From Thereva unica (Eukaryota > Arthropoda > Insecta > Diptera > Therevidae): a stretch of DNA of 64,000 nt. This document shows, in pieces, positions 11,916 through 24,164 of the stretch (the first letter of the stretch is position 1; every line of letters starts with the position of its first letter). Position numbers and translations under genes: made by a program. The stretch covers positions 115,117,163-115,181,162 of the forward strand of contig OX465284.1 of assembly GCA_949987705.1 (NCBI GenBank), given 5' to 3'. The notes under the pieces were generated by a model, which saw only the letters and a list, made by a program, of their open reading frames with translations, did no database searches and was not told the DNA's origin.

Positions 11916-12111
11916 AGTAGGTATGGGCTCACTTTGTCCAGACAGACCAGTCTCCGCCCTGTTATTAGTCACTTTGGCCAGACGGGGCGGTTCTTGTCTC
12001 TGTCGTCATCATCAAAGAATAAAAATTCCGATCAAAGGTAAGAAAGAGAGACAACAACAGCTGATGACGTCAGAGACTGGTCTCTCTGAACAAAGTGACC
12101 CTATACCTACT
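11916..12111. mobile_element. 196-bp inverted-repeat element with an extra internal arm copy
   Basis: The left end (AGTAGGTATGGGCTCACTTT, from 11916) and the reverse complement of the right end (AGTAGGTATAGGGTCACTTT, ending 12111) match at about 35 of 39 positions. A third, weaker copy in direct orientation starts near 11966 (TTAGTCACTTTGGCCAGAC). Short size, TIRs and no coding capacity suggest a MITE or foldback element. No target-site duplication is clear. Confidence 0.6.
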
Positions 12112-15100
12112 AATGGAATTAGCCTGATGGATTTTGTTAACTCTTGGCATAATTCCTTCTTCTTTTTCCTCAACAGTCTTGTCTTCAGTGGGATCGTTAA
12201 TGGTTTGAATAATGTTATGTAGACTTGTTTTTTGTGAATCCTGTATATTCTGGGGGTATCCAACCACCCCCCTCCCCCCTTGTTGGACCAGTCCGATGTT
12301 TGCTTCGTTTTGAGGTGCAAAGCACTCGTCTTTTACCCTCCTCCTTCGGTTATTCTTATACATAATTACAAGAGTTTCGCCCGATGTAAAATCTTCATCT
12401 TCGAGGAGGTAAAGGTAGGTTTCGGTATCAGAGCTGTAGATCTTAGATCGTATTAGCAATTACCGTTTTTTGGGACTTATATTTTTGGTGTACCGGCACT
12501 ACCAATGGTCCCTGAGGCCGTTTCTACCATTTGATTACTTAGAGTTCTAAATGGCACTGATTTAGATTGCTGATAAAAAACAGGGTATTTCCTAAAAAGC
12601 ACGACAATTCAAGGCACAAATCGACAGTTTTGTATCAAATTCATTGCTATTTGCTTTTCTATGTAAGCCCGAAATCGTTTCCTCACTAAGAGTTGCTTGA
12701 ACTGCTCATTCCACTTAGATTCAGGATTAATGAGCTTGAAGAAAATGACTTTCCATTTAAAGACTCGGGTGCTTAAAACCACCTGCGACTTAAAGTACCA
12801 TAATTAACTCGGCTATAACATCCACTAGAACGGGTTCAAAACACAATCACAATACAATACAAAACAGCCCCCCGAAAATTGTAGTCCGAACAATATTTTT
12901 CCAAATAATTTAATTACACAAATCTCCAACGGCGGGTCGGTGGGGGGGGGGAGAACAATTTTTAATTGCACAATTCAAGATTCTACTGGTATATAACAAC
13001 CCACAGTCCATTAAATTAATTACCACCTAATCTCGAAAAGATTAACTGACCTGGTTTCAGCCACCACCGCCACCCTTAAGGAAGAAGAGAGTTCGATTTC
13101 TTGACGTTATCCTACAGTTCTCGCTTCAATTCTTGCCCATCCTTGGTTCAATTGTTCACGTTCTGCATCAAATCAAGCTAAAGAAAATGATTTGAATTAT
13201 TCGAGAATTTCTGGGAAATATTATGAGCGCAAGGAATCTTATTAACCCTTATCAAGTGCGAATGATCCCTTTTATTTCCACGGATGAATTGTGGAAGATA
13301 ATTAAATTCTAAAAACAAGACAAAAAGGGACGAGACGACACGCAATTGAAAATGAACAAGGATATTCTTCGTATATATAAATTTTTTCTGTTCAGCAGTT
13401 GTTGTTGTTGTTGTTGTGTTCATCTCTTCCTTTTTGCTTAAACTTGAGCTCTTAAGTGGTGCTTTTCAACAAATGAAATCCTGTAATGAAATTTTCGTTG
13501 AAACTTAAAAGCTTTATATATGTATATATAGAGGAGCGAGAGAGCGAAATTTGTTCCGTTCAGGTTTTTGAGGGATTCTTCAAAGGCAGGCAACGAAAGA
13601 AATGAAGTTTAATTTTAGAGAATGACAAAAGTTGAAGGTTTCTTAAGTTGTATAGAGGAATCAGTACAATGAGATTCTTCTTTTCAGCCCGGGATCCTCT
13701 TCAATTTTGAAGAAAAAAAAAACCACTTGTGTTGGTGTTTACGATGCCCTTTCCTTGGACACCACCCACTACTCTTGTTCTGTTCAGTAAATCTCATCAG
13801 AAAACATTGATGACATATTATAAAAAAAACCCGCCGAGCTTTTCTCTTTTTTCCTTTTTTAAAGTTTTCGGTGTGTTTCTTTCGTGTCCCGAAGCTTTCT
13901 TCAACAAGGACTCTTTTACACATATTCCTTCCATACTAGAAAAAAAAAACAAGAAAAATCGCTCAAAAATATTTCACGTTTGAGTTAAAATCAAAACACA
14001 TCATTCGTATTCGTCTGGTGTTTTGAGAGTTTCTTATACTTTAAGGAAAGTTAGTGAAAGTCTCTTGTTTGCTATTCTCCCAGTCAAAAAGGGAAATATA
14101 CTATATATGTATGTATGTGGCTAAGAAAAATAAGAATAAAACAAGTAACAAGCTGCGATGGCATTCCCAGTATATATGTATATCCGAGAAACGAGAGAAA
14201 AAGCAACTCTTGAGCATACACAAAATCTTGTATAACCAAAAACCCAGCTGGAGTCCTGTGGTCGACCTTGTCAGGAGCACTGTTTATCAAAAACGGCACG
14301 CCACGCACGACACGTAATTGAATTGAAAATAAAATCTGTAAGAGAGAACAAGAATAATAATACAAAAAAAAAACTCCTTTTGGTCTAACGAAATTGAGTT
14401 CCTTAAGGATGAGGTGGAAAATACAAAAAAAAGGACGAGAAGAAGAAGCACCAAGCACAAGAAAATAAAAATAACACAACGCAAAATCGAAAACACTTCA
14501 CAGAGATACTTAATCAAAAAATCCCTTTCAGCATGCCCTTTTAAGGATGCCATGGAAACAATTTCACTTCATTCGCCTGTGATGTTAATGCGATCCACTC
14601 GCTTTGATGTCGCCATATCAAACACACAGCACCACCACCACCACCGCCATATATCGTGACATACATGATACCAAGCAGAAAATTACTAAAATTATTGCCG
14701 AAATATTGTTTGAGTATTTAAAGGATTCCTTGTGCCAAATATAGTCTGAATACTCACGCACATATGTACATATACGCACAAACATTTTCAGGATAAATAC
14801 ACGAAATTGGATATCTTTAATCTCGACTTTTACAAAAATTCACACAGCATACTTTGCGAGATGGTTGGTGGGGGCGGTGGTGGTGATCGGTAATTTTTGC
14901 GATTGCCACTTTTTTTTTAGTCGACTTACACAAAGAATTCCACGAATCGCTATTTTTGATGTTAAATGTTCAAAAGGAAAAGGAAAGGAAAAAGGAAAAT
15001 TACTTATGGAAATCTGGGAAAGTACATGACAGCGCTAAATATATATAACGTCCAAGGACGACAACATAAGCCCATTTTTACGACGAAGTAAAGCGAATAA

Positions 15101-15126
15101 ATTTTAATGTTGACGTCGGTCTTAGT
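12112..15126. other. AT-rich noncoding stretch with microsatellites
   Basis: No gene is supported. Simple repeats include six GTT units at 13398-13415, a G run near 12940-12952, short CAC repeats near 14630-14645 and several A or T runs. Several overlapping ORFs here are low-complexity Lys/Arg- or Phe-rich translations of these tracts. Confidence 0.45.
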
Positions 15127-15180
15127 ATGGCTAGGGGTTAAGACGCCCGACTACCATTGCGAAGGTCCGTGGTTCGATTG
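15122..15180 (+). mobile_element. tRNA-like SINE head, degraded copy
   Basis: An A-box-like TGGCTAGGGGTT (15128-15139) and a B-box-like GGTTCGATTG (15171-15180) lie 43 bp apart. The intervening sequence follows the better-preserved copy at 24165-24240 (AAGACGCCCGACTACCATTG against AAGGCGCCTGGCTACTATTC). The copy cannot fold into a full tRNA cloverleaf. It is best read as an RNA polymerase III promoter head of a tRNA-derived SINE; its body downstream is not recognisable. Confidence 0.5.
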
Positions 15181-15409
15181 ATTTAAAATTCATATCTCAA
15201 ATCTCCCTGGGAATAGGGACGCCACAATAAACTTAGTCTCCAAGCGCTTCGCTGTTTAGGGAGCTACTCCGCAGAATCGATAGCTTCAATCAACTACCAA
15301 CCATATTCTGCTTAAATATGTCAGATTTTGTAGATCTCCCCTTGCCGGGAAACATATTGCAAGCAGTGGAATGTGTTCGTTCTAAGACCCACCCTAAATA
15401 TACTTGTCT

Positions 15410-15665
15410 AGAACGTTATCCAATGTTATCAGGAGATAGGAAGAGAGATGGATGGGTGGATATGTCAAAAGACACTGATCGAAGAAGGAATGCACAAACG
15501 ACGACTACCGTGGTTTGGACATGTCTTGCCGAATGGATCATAATCGCTTGCCACGTAAACTTACCTGGCGAGAACCTCCTACCAACTGGAGAATTCAGCG
15601 ATCGGCACCGAAGGAAACCTGGCAAAACAATATCGAAGGCAACTCAAAGAATCAACGATTAGAGA
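15410..15665 (+). pseudogene. RTE-like non-LTR retrotransposon ORF2 C-terminal relic
   Basis: Across two frames the + strand encodes an end-of-ORF2 pattern: an Arg-rich WFGHVLP-like segment (near 15510-15535), then LPRKLTWREPP and APKETWQNNIE (near 15550-15640). This order, a W-GHV motif followed by a basic R/K-P...TW..N(I/D)E block, is typical of the C-terminus of RTE-type endonuclease-reverse transcriptase proteins. A frameshift separates the segments and no upstream reverse transcriptase domain remains. It is a short 3' remnant. Confidence 0.55.
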
Positions 15666-15865
15666 CCTCCAGCATGGTAACTTCCTTACATAATCTCTCC
15701 TCTCATGGGGAAATTGCCATCTATATTCTATATTAGACGTTGCTTTTCAGAAAGTGTACAACCGTTCATCTACTGACTTTGTAGCGAACCCTTTCCCAAA
15801 AAAGCTTTAAAAAAATAAATATTCAACCACCAGACCAAGAAGAGGTGATTCTTTCATGAAAGCTA

Positions 15866-16030
15866 TACTTCAAAGCTTCAAAGCTTCCTGCCCCAACGAG
15901 CTTTCCAGCTATAAAAGAAACCGCTTCACCAGGCCAAATTCAGTTTTTCGCCAGACTCTTTCCAGAGAGGTCGTCTTTTCCAGACCTATACCTTATCGAG
16001 GTGTACGATCCGACAGTGTTTATGGCAACA
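15866..16030 (+). mobile_element. LTR-like promoter fragment, copy 1
   Basis: This block aligns with 25003-25170: AAAGCTTCCTGCCC, GAGCTTTCC, CCAAATTCAGTT and a GGTGTA-GATCCGACA stretch occur in the same order. Inside it, TATAAAAG at 15910-15917 is followed by an initiator-like TCAGTT at 15940, about 32 bp downstream. That is canonical insect core-promoter spacing. Repetition plus an intact core promoter suggests an LTR or other retroelement promoter. Its ends and any coding partner are not visible. Confidence 0.45.
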
Positions 16031-16589
16031 TTTTCTAGACGAGGTATGACCACGAGGTTTAGAGAGCCACCGAACGAAACACCATTTCAACTTTAACCAT
16101 CTCGGTCTTAAACCTATACTTCATAAGCACGTCATTTACTTTTGTTTTCTATACAGGACTCCTAATATTAGAAATAACGCCTCCCCTTTAGCTCTCGACG
16201 CTTTCTCCGTACATATCCCCGAATTCCAATTGAATTACTCATATGGCATCAGTTGTATCAAATGGTGAAACATCGCACGCCTGTTCCTGAAGTTGCAGGC
16301 CAAAGGGGCCCATCTCCTTGATCTTCTTCTTACCTTCCTTCCAACAATTTGATTCGCCTCTTGGCCACTTAAATTACTGCTGGATCAGTGCTACTTTCAC
16401 ATACCAATCCTGCAATCCCCAGCGCCAGCATTATGCGAAAGCAAACTGGCTGGGGCTAATTCGCTTCTTCCAAGCTACAGATTGAGATCTGTGTTTCCAG
16501 AATCGTGATGTCAACTTTGCCAATTATATTGGTCGAAGTGCGTTTATTCATTCCCCATTTCTCCAAATCCACAAAGCATAGACCGCATG

Positions 16590-16880
16590 GATGATTTAAT
16601 CAAGAGTATATGAACACAATCAGAGCCAAAGAAACAGCCTATAAGGAGTACAGGCATTCGCTAAGTGACTCACCTCGTAAAAACTTCTGGTCCTTGGTAA
16701 CTTCCGTCTGGAAAAATTTCACTATATTCACGACTCCTTCTTTCATTCACTTTTGGAGAGGTGCTAACAGAAAGCCAATCCGAGGCCGACCTACTCATAA
16801 GTCTATTCGCCTCTTCTTCTTCCTTAGGTGGTACTGCCATGCCACCCGTTGCGTCGAGTGCTCCTCTCAAAACTCAAAAC
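16590..16880 (+). pseudogene. non-LTR retrotransposon ORF2 fragment (endonuclease-RT linker)
   Basis: The + strand encodes RAKETAYKEYR, then RKNFWSLVTSVWKNF, then after a frameshift EADLLISLFASSSSLGG. This is the linker between endonuclease and reverse transcriptase seen in many insect Jockey/LOA-type elements (a KxFWxLVxxx motif, then a segment ending in a LFAxxS motif). A related segment is read on the minus strand near 30330-30430. Frameshifts and the absence of a following RT domain make it a dead fragment. Confidence 0.55.
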
Positions 16881-17259
16881 GTAGGACATTCATATTTAAC
16901 TAACTTCAAACTTAAACCAGTTTTATATGGTAGTTTAACTGCTACAATTTGCCATCTATATGAAAAACTGCTCAATCTCTTTTTCACTAACTATCGCCCA
17001 CAAAAGTACTCAAAGCCAACATTTACCAATCAAAACCCCAATATTTTTTCGAGAACCCAAAATTCCTTTTGTTGCCACACCGCCATCCATCCAACCTCAA
17101 TGAAATTGAAACTAATGTTAGTTCTCCTGATTAATACTACGAGAAATATATTGCAGACCGCAGCAGGAACGTTAGTGCTGATAAAAGATTGCAATCAAAA
17201 GCTGCTCTCATCCCCATTTCATCGTGTCTATTGCATTTTTGCAACGGCTGATGGCTAAA

Positions 17260-19015
17260 CCGAACAAAAGCGGGGGATAAGAATGTTCCACAATCACTGT
17301 CAAAGCGGGATATAGAACTGGATTCCGCTGGATTCCATTCCGCCATCAGGACTTGGCAACACCCACGCCAGCCGATGCGCATTCGCCCGGTTGTCTAAAA
17401 CATTCTTGCATTATCCTCGCTGGGAAAAAAAGCAAGAACTGTGAAGGAACAATAAAACATCCCCGGGAGCATTATTAAGTGATGGGTCATTCATTTTGAA
17501 AGTTTCCAAAGTGGTCCAGCTACAGCTGAGGGTGCAGATAGTGGAAACCGCAATAAATTCAGCCAGGGCGGACTTAAAACTACTACTTCCAGCTAGAAGC
17601 AACTTTCGTCCGATATGTTTACAGGCGAGGCAACTGAGCCAAATCGTCGGGCTCTGGGCACCGGCAGCTCGACGGACAAAAGGATCAATTCAATAGAGAC
17701 GAGCATAAATAATAAATGGTCAAACTATTTAAGCTCCTCAGACTAGGCATCAAAGCCGTGCGGCAGACAGGACACGAAAAACAGGTCCAGGATACACTTT
17801 ACCAACGAGATTTTCGCCTGGCCAAAGGAACCGGGGGCTGGAAGCTTTAACCTCGCTACGCCGCTTGCCACACCTCAAGATTGTGGTTGCTTCCTGGATT
17901 AACCCTTTTGTATCTATGTGCTGTGTATACTGGGATCTCGGTTCAATACGTTAATGCTAGTGCGGAAAATGTCAGAGGTTGTTGAATCGGGGGAAATTAT
18001 TTTGTGAAAAGTTGTTGCCCCCACTCCAACCATTCTGGCCCCAGCCCCCCGGCCACCTTTCAATCCCATCCGGTTTGGAGCTGCTCTATCTAAAAATGTT
18101 TGCCCCCAAAAATATGTCGGAGGAAGTGTGGGGGCGGAAAAGCTTCGTGGTGGCGGTGGTGGGAGATCCTTGGTCCTTGCCCCGATGGCTGCCTAGCAGT
18201 GGCAGGTTGATAAGTGTTAGTTGGAGTGCTGAAACCCTATGTAATTTCTTGCCATAGCTTTTGCAACTGACATCTGTTTTGTGTGTAGTCACCAAAGAGG
18301 ACTTTTTCCTTCTACGGGCATATCCTGGTGTTACAGAACTTACCGAGAGAGTGTACACAGGAGGAGAAAATCCTGGCGAAACTTTCGAAATTTGGTTAAG
18401 CAAGTTATTATCAGCCTCGATGATGTCTTACGGAATAACGATGGCGTGAAAATTGATTTGAAACTTTTCGGAAATGTTTACATTTAAATTTCAGAATTTT
18501 AATTTTATTCGAAAGTAAATAAAAAAGTTCGGATTTTGCGGCGGCGAATGGGAAGCTAAGAAAAATTACTATGAGCGAAAAAAAGAAGAATTTAATAAAA
18601 CATGCAAAGTGTAACTTTGGAGTTTTTTTTTTTTTTTGGTTGCAGAGTTTGTCATAAAGGAGATTGTCCCCGGCATCCCAGCTAGGATGCTGATTAAATA
18701 GAGAGTATTATGCAATTTGCGAAGCTTAATCAAACTTGTTAGGGAATTTTCCGTGATGTAACCTTTCAAGAAAGTTTTGTTTTTGCTAAATTTTTTGGGT
18801 AATAATGTTAAAAGGAAGTTGGATCATTAAATTCATGCAAAACCTTGATTTAAAGCATTCGATGTAAATATGATATTGTTTATTATCTTCAAACTTTTAT
18901 ATCATTTCTTTGACATACCCTTAATCTGTGGCAAATTTTTTTAAAAGAATCAGTTTAAAAAAAACACTAGCGTCGATCAATAAGCCTTTATAAAAAAAGA
19001 CCCTAAAAGTATGCA
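17260..19015. other. unidentified noncoding stretch
   Basis: No gene is supported. A 14-T run sits at 18623-18636. Small frames at 17496-17696 and 17979-18257 do not resemble known proteins and lack exon signals that I can trust. Confidence 0.4.
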
Positions 19016-19130
19016 AAGTTAAATATTTTTAAAATAACCCTCAAAGTATGCAGAAAAAAGTAAGCGGCCCACAGATACGCTAAGTCAATAACAGATTCAA
19101 TCATATAAGAGAACTACTGCGGATCATGGT
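19010..19130 (+). repeat. dispersed repeat, related to 57700-57840
   Basis: Two AAAGTATGCA motifs about 35-40 bp apart are followed by a CGGCCCACAGATACGCTA block and CAGATTCAAT. The same series occurs at 57708-57825 (AAAGTATGCC, AAAAGTATGCA, CGGTACACAGAGATGCTA, AGATTTGATTCAAT). The similarity is diverged but ordered. The element type is unknown. Confidence 0.35.
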
Positions 19131-19261
19131 ATCGAGAAAGATTTGTTCCTTGTAAGCGTCGTCGCCGTCTGTCTCAGTAGCTTGCTGCCACAATGTTAGC
19201 TAAATGAATCAGAAGGTTTCAATTTCGTCTCAACAATATTTTTTTGTTTTTTTTTATAAAT

Positions 19262-19281
19262 TAGACTAGACTAGACTAGAC
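19262..19281 (+). repeat. (TAGAC)4 microsatellite
   Basis: Four exact tandem TAGAC units, directly seen. Confidence 0.9.
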
Positions 19282-20084
19282 TGAGTGTACCGAACAAGAT
19301 CAAAGCCGAGTTGGATGAAGCTAAGTGGTAACTCCCGTGTATTTACAGTTGGATAAATGACTTAAAACGTTGTCAGCGAGAAATACTAAGAGCAATATAG
19401 AGAGAGCTTGAGAAATACGTCACTTGAGGCAATAAACTCACATGTCTACTGGAAAATAAATTGTTTGGGGGTCTGGCTACCAAAGCATAAATCCAGAAGG
19501 TAAGAATAACTAAAACTTTGATTTCTTGTTACTTTTGATATTACTGCAAACAATATATTGAAAACTAGCTTGGGTTGGAATACGTTCTGCAGAAGTTCTG
19601 GGTTGGCAGAGCGTATGGTCAACGATTCATAGTTTACATCCAAGTAGAATGTTGATGGAAGCCTTAAGTAATGGCCTTTTAGTATGTAAAGCCGCAGAAC
19701 AATTCAAGCGCATTTGGGAACATAGATGTTAGCCAAATACGCCAACAAATGCATGCCACAGGAATTATTGGTTTCCCCCTTATAGTGGCTGGTACCGATA
19801 GATAGCATACAGCTTGGCATCGTACTGGCAGTCAACCCAGGCAAAATTGAGTTGACTTTGGTTGGACACCTATCCACTCGACCTTGCAGAATTTCTGGGT
19901 CGAATGCTGAACCCAAAACTCTGCTGGTATCAAGGAAATCGTAAAGGCAGGCTTCATAACCTTGTTACGCATGTACAATAATCTTCTTAAGCCAAACATG
20001 TTTCTATGGGTGTACACACCTGCGGTACCTCCAATCCTCGCGCACAGTTCTTCAATGTGGTGGCCAGCGTTTAACCCAAGAAGT

Positions 20085-20230
20085 TTATGGTACCCTGAAA
20101 ACTGTGTGGGCTATCTCAAAGCCATATGGTCATAGTAATGTCTTGAGCTTACTACACAAGGCGGTGGTTCCCACAAGGCTAAGGGTAATGGGCTGCTGAT
20201 TGGAAAAGGTCCATTTGGATAGGCGAAATA
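20085..20230 (+). pseudogene. possible non-LTR reverse transcriptase C-terminal fragment
   Basis: The + strand frame reads WAISKPYGHSN, SLLHKAVVPTRL and GC in succession. This resembles the thumb region of Jockey/LOA-type reverse transcriptases, where a leucine-rich helix with LxxxLVxPxLxYG follows a WG-type segment. A stop follows immediately and no catalytic motif is present. The assignment is tentative. Confidence 0.35.
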
Positions 20231-20398
20231 TACTCTGCTCGCTATCATAGCAAGTTGGGGGACCGTATGACTACCGGAAATCGAAAATCAATTTCAAGTC
20301 AGGTTTCGATGTCCAGATCTTCATCAGAGAGGAATAGTAAAACGGATAACATGAAAAAGCTATGACGTAGTACCTATGCACGGATGGCCAATCTAGAG

Positions 20399-20695
20399 TC
20401 AGGTTAAGGCGCTGTAGTCTTCTTGTTCTGCTTTCTTTTTTAACGACTTAATAAGCGGGATTCGGTCCTGGCCTCTTGCAGCTGTTATCTCCATCAGTCC
20501 CGATCCTGAACCGATGTTATCAAGTTTGGCATCCGTAAGGTCTGGGCGTCTTTGTTTACGCCATCCATCAGTGGCGATTTGAGCCTGTCTAGCGTGAGAT
20601 ATAAAAATGCAGATTCTTTCAATAGCACGGTCCAGGTGGAAGAGTTTAACATCATGCTCCAAGACTGACCTGATTGACCTGACTACAACAAGCAC
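20399..20695 (-). other. 98-codon ORF of unknown nature
   Basis: The frame is open for 98 codons on the minus strand, rich in charged residues (Arg, Lys, Asp, Glu), with a C-terminal KSLKKKAEQED stretch. I recognise no family. It lies between a likely non-LTR fragment and a 5S-like relic, so a retroelement origin is more likely than a host gene. The start codon is not supported by any context. Confidence 0.2.
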
Positions 20696-20889
20696 ATATC
20701 AAGTGACTTATTGATATTCGCTCGGAAAGACATAGCCAGAATGATGTCACTGGGGGATACTGGTGCTCCAAGCTGTGAGGAAGAAACAGTTATGTACAGC
20801 TGAGTATACTTTTATTACAGAGTGCAAGCTTAGGTAGGAGTCCCTTAAAAAAATTTATAGGACGACTAAAACGGGTGACCATAAAGGGT

Positions 20890-20992
20890 GCCAATGATAT
20901 ACTCAGTAGAACGGTTCTCATTGGTTTGCGTAAGTCAAGCAGCATTGGACTTGGTTAGTGCTTAGTTGGGGGACTGCTTGGGTGCGCTAATA
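20890..20992 (+). repeat. 5S rRNA-derived relic, copy 1
   Basis: Aligns along nearly the full length of an insect 5S rRNA: GCCAATGA at the start, CGGTTCTCAT in the middle, then AAGTCAAGCAGCATTGGAC and GGTTAGTGCTTAGTTGGGGG with ACTGCTTGGG. Small deletions and substitutions throughout make it a pseudogene or a 5S-derived SINE head, not a functional 5S gene. About 30 bp upstream also resemble the sequence upstream of copy 2 (ATAGGACG, AAAACG, AAGGG before GCC), so the 5S part belongs to a longer repeat. Confidence 0.7.
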
Positions 20993-20999
20993 GAGGAGG

Positions 21000-23900
21000 C
21001 GATGGAGCTTGTGTTTCCGTAGGAGCTCTCAGAAAGAGAGTGCGGTGCGGATAACAAAACAGTGGCGTTTAAGCAGCAATTATGTTTGTTACGGCGCTGC
21101 AGACGTTCTCCAATTTGATAGATAACTTCTGGCTGGAAATGTGTTAATTCACGACTCCAAGGCTGTTGATAGAAGACTACAGATTATGAAAACGGTCAAA
21201 AATTATTTCAAATAGTCAAAAGAAAGCGTTACAGATTATCATAAACACATAAAAAAGCCTCTAGTAGACCCACATCAGAAATTTATCTAAAGATAAATTT
21301 TGTAAAAAATATAAATTAATTTTAAAACTAATAATAAGGAACCCGGCTGCTTTTGACGGCCATAGCAAAAATAGAAATTCCAATTTTCCTTTCCACAATA
21401 AATATCGAAAAAAATGGAAAATACCTTTTTGTACCCATGACCTTCTGGAACTAGACTATAGAAAGGAACCTCTAGACATTCTCCAAAAAAAATATTGTGA
21501 TTTGGAAAATAGGTAAAATAAATTGAAAGTCATCTAGAAGAGAGAATTTCTCCTTTCCTCTACGCCATTCTCCGTAGTAAATATTATTGCAACAATAACG
21601 AATCGAATGCTGTATCAAAACAAACATCGTTCATAAAATCAAATAGGAATAAATAAAATGAATAAAAGGAAATAAAAACCGAAAATCATTTGAAAATGAT
21701 TCGTTTATCAATAGCCCGCCGTAAACCAAAAAGAAAATAGAGAAAAAAAACATAGTATACAAGTAGTACCCGCATTCTTAAGTGGATTTCTCTTATCTAG
21801 CAACTTTTGAATCCTCAATTCTCTTCATAGTCGTCGAGATAATTTTCTCCTCTATACAATGCGTATACGAACGAACTACGACAAGATGCTAGGATATATA
21901 CAGAGTAAAAAGGACCCCCGTAGATATTGTGTTACTGTATTTTATCCGTACACCCCCTGCTACGTCTCGTTCCGTTTGCACACTTCCATTCAACATTCGT
22001 AACGTTTTCCATGACTTGCAATTTACCGAAAAACACAAGATTGTGAGTCTCTCATATCTATCCCTAGCCGAACGTTATTGAAGCTCCGATTCGCATCACA
22101 TGTCCACATCCCCAGAATAACCCCAAAGCATAAAAAACGAAATTTATCTAATTAACTTTGGACCTTTTGCCAATGGAACCTTAGGTTCTAGGTTTATCCC
22201 AATTGTGCCATTGAGTTGAGCAACGAAACTGCCCAACTACCTCCAGATACGGCGGCACTAAAGATTGGCCCACATTTAAGAGGACATCGAACAATAGAGA
22301 GGAGAAGGACAAAATACCATGCCCATGCCCAGAGGAGACAGTCTCCTTGATGACCACTAGAAAAACGGACGGTGGGGGGCATGGAGGCTGTGTGCCCTGC
22401 TTCAACTGGAGCAGTGTGGATTCCTTGTGCCAAGGATCATGGTCAAAGGACGAAAATTAATTCGGAAGACTCTTCGCTTACTGTTTACGAGCGTAACGTT
22501 CATAGCTGATTGATAAAAGAATGGCAGCAGATTCCCGTAGCTAAGTTCACAATTAAAGAATTGAACTGGGCTAGATGTCCTATGCCGGTCCTGGATCCCG
22601 GGGTCGCTAGGAGACCTAGGGAATATGTGTGCGCTCCTATAGTACTTGAAACCTGATTCCATCTTTATCTTTTCGGGGAGTGATTTTCGTTTCGTTTTTT
22701 TTTTTTTTTTTCATTTTGTTTTGTTTCGGAGGTGGCAGCAGAAGGTGTGTGTTTGGGGGCGAATTTCATCCCTTGAAGTGAAGAGACACACAACCCCGGG
22801 AGCACAGGACATTTCTATTTTTGGCGCTTTAAGATCGATATTGTCTGGTATATGGTTGGTCATCTTCGACGGGGACGATGGCAATTTCTGCAGATGGGTT
22901 AAACCGATTTCACAGGGCACAAAATTAAGGCTACTCCGATTTTGTGTGTCTGTTAAGAGAACTAAATTTTGAGTACAAGCTCCTTGATTGGCAGAAGAAG
23001 CCCAGGAAGCGGGCAGGTGGGTGTGGGGGGAATGTTTTTCTTTTCATTTACTTAGGTAGTGTGAGAGAAAGGCAATGTAAATGAGAAATATCTACAATCA
23101 AACTGAAGCTCCCCTTTAATAACGCCTGACTGCGCTCCAAATGGGAATTTATTAACCTCCCAGCAACAGCTGCGCTGCATCCCTTCACCCACCCACCCTC
23201 TATATCCTGTTCTATTGTTTTGTTAGCGGGGGCCAGAGGAGCATTTAATTAGGTACTTTAGCGGCGAATTAATTATTTTTTGGAATAATAACATTTGAGT
23301 TGCTAATTTCATCTTGATAACTCTCAACGTCTTCCAGCTATTAAGTTTATGTAACGTTTTTGTTATAAATGCCCTCGAGTTAATTTATTTTACGGAAAAA
23401 TTTCCCAAACTTTATCTATGAACATTGGGAAAAAAAAACAAAATTGAGTTTTGAGAAACATTTCATCATTTTTGTATATCCCTATTTTATAGAAAATAAT
23501 TTTTTGAGAAAAAGTTCTCCACAAAGTTCATGTCGTAAATGTATCTATATTTAAAATTTGTTCTACAGCGGTAAAATTATACGGAAATTAAAACTGAAAG
23601 TCTATCTACAAAATGTGACCTTTAAAACTAAATTAAATTAAAAATTAAACGCCCCCACCCTAAAATATAAAATAGTCAAAGAACTCTCAATCTACTCAAA
23701 TCTCACATTAATTGCACGACAGAAAAGTGTCTAGAAATCATCGAAGTCCTAAATGCCATTTTCCACTTTAATATGATAACAGAGAATGTATTATCTGCGG
23801 TTTATTTCGGTGCTTAGTAAGGGAAAAGTCTTATCAGAAGATCTTGACAAACACTGATGGTTCTCCAATTCCAGTGGTAGAAGGTGGAGACAGAAGTTGA

Positions 23901-24160
23901 GTCCTTAACAATGTTAAAGGTCAGGCTGCTTCATGCAGTGATATAGGTTTGTGCTTCAGTAGCAGACGGTAGTGGTGTATTCTATTGATAATAGAAAAAA
24001 CTAAGTCGATGGTATGTTAGGCGAACTACTGATTGAGTGTCCTGTTGAAAATTATGCGTTAGATAGACCAAAATTACTTGTTTTCATTCTTTAATCCATC
24101 AAAATCATTTCCTGAATTCCCACAAATCGAGTCCCCAACCAACCAAGTCCTAACCATATC
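21000..24160. other. unidentified noncoding stretch
   Basis: No gene is supported. It is AT-rich, with a 17-T run at 22695-22711. Around 23230-23290 there are TTTAATTAGG- and AATTAATTA-type motifs that could be homeodomain sites, but such motifs are expected by chance in AT-rich DNA. Confidence 0.4.
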
Positions 24161-24164
24161 TATC

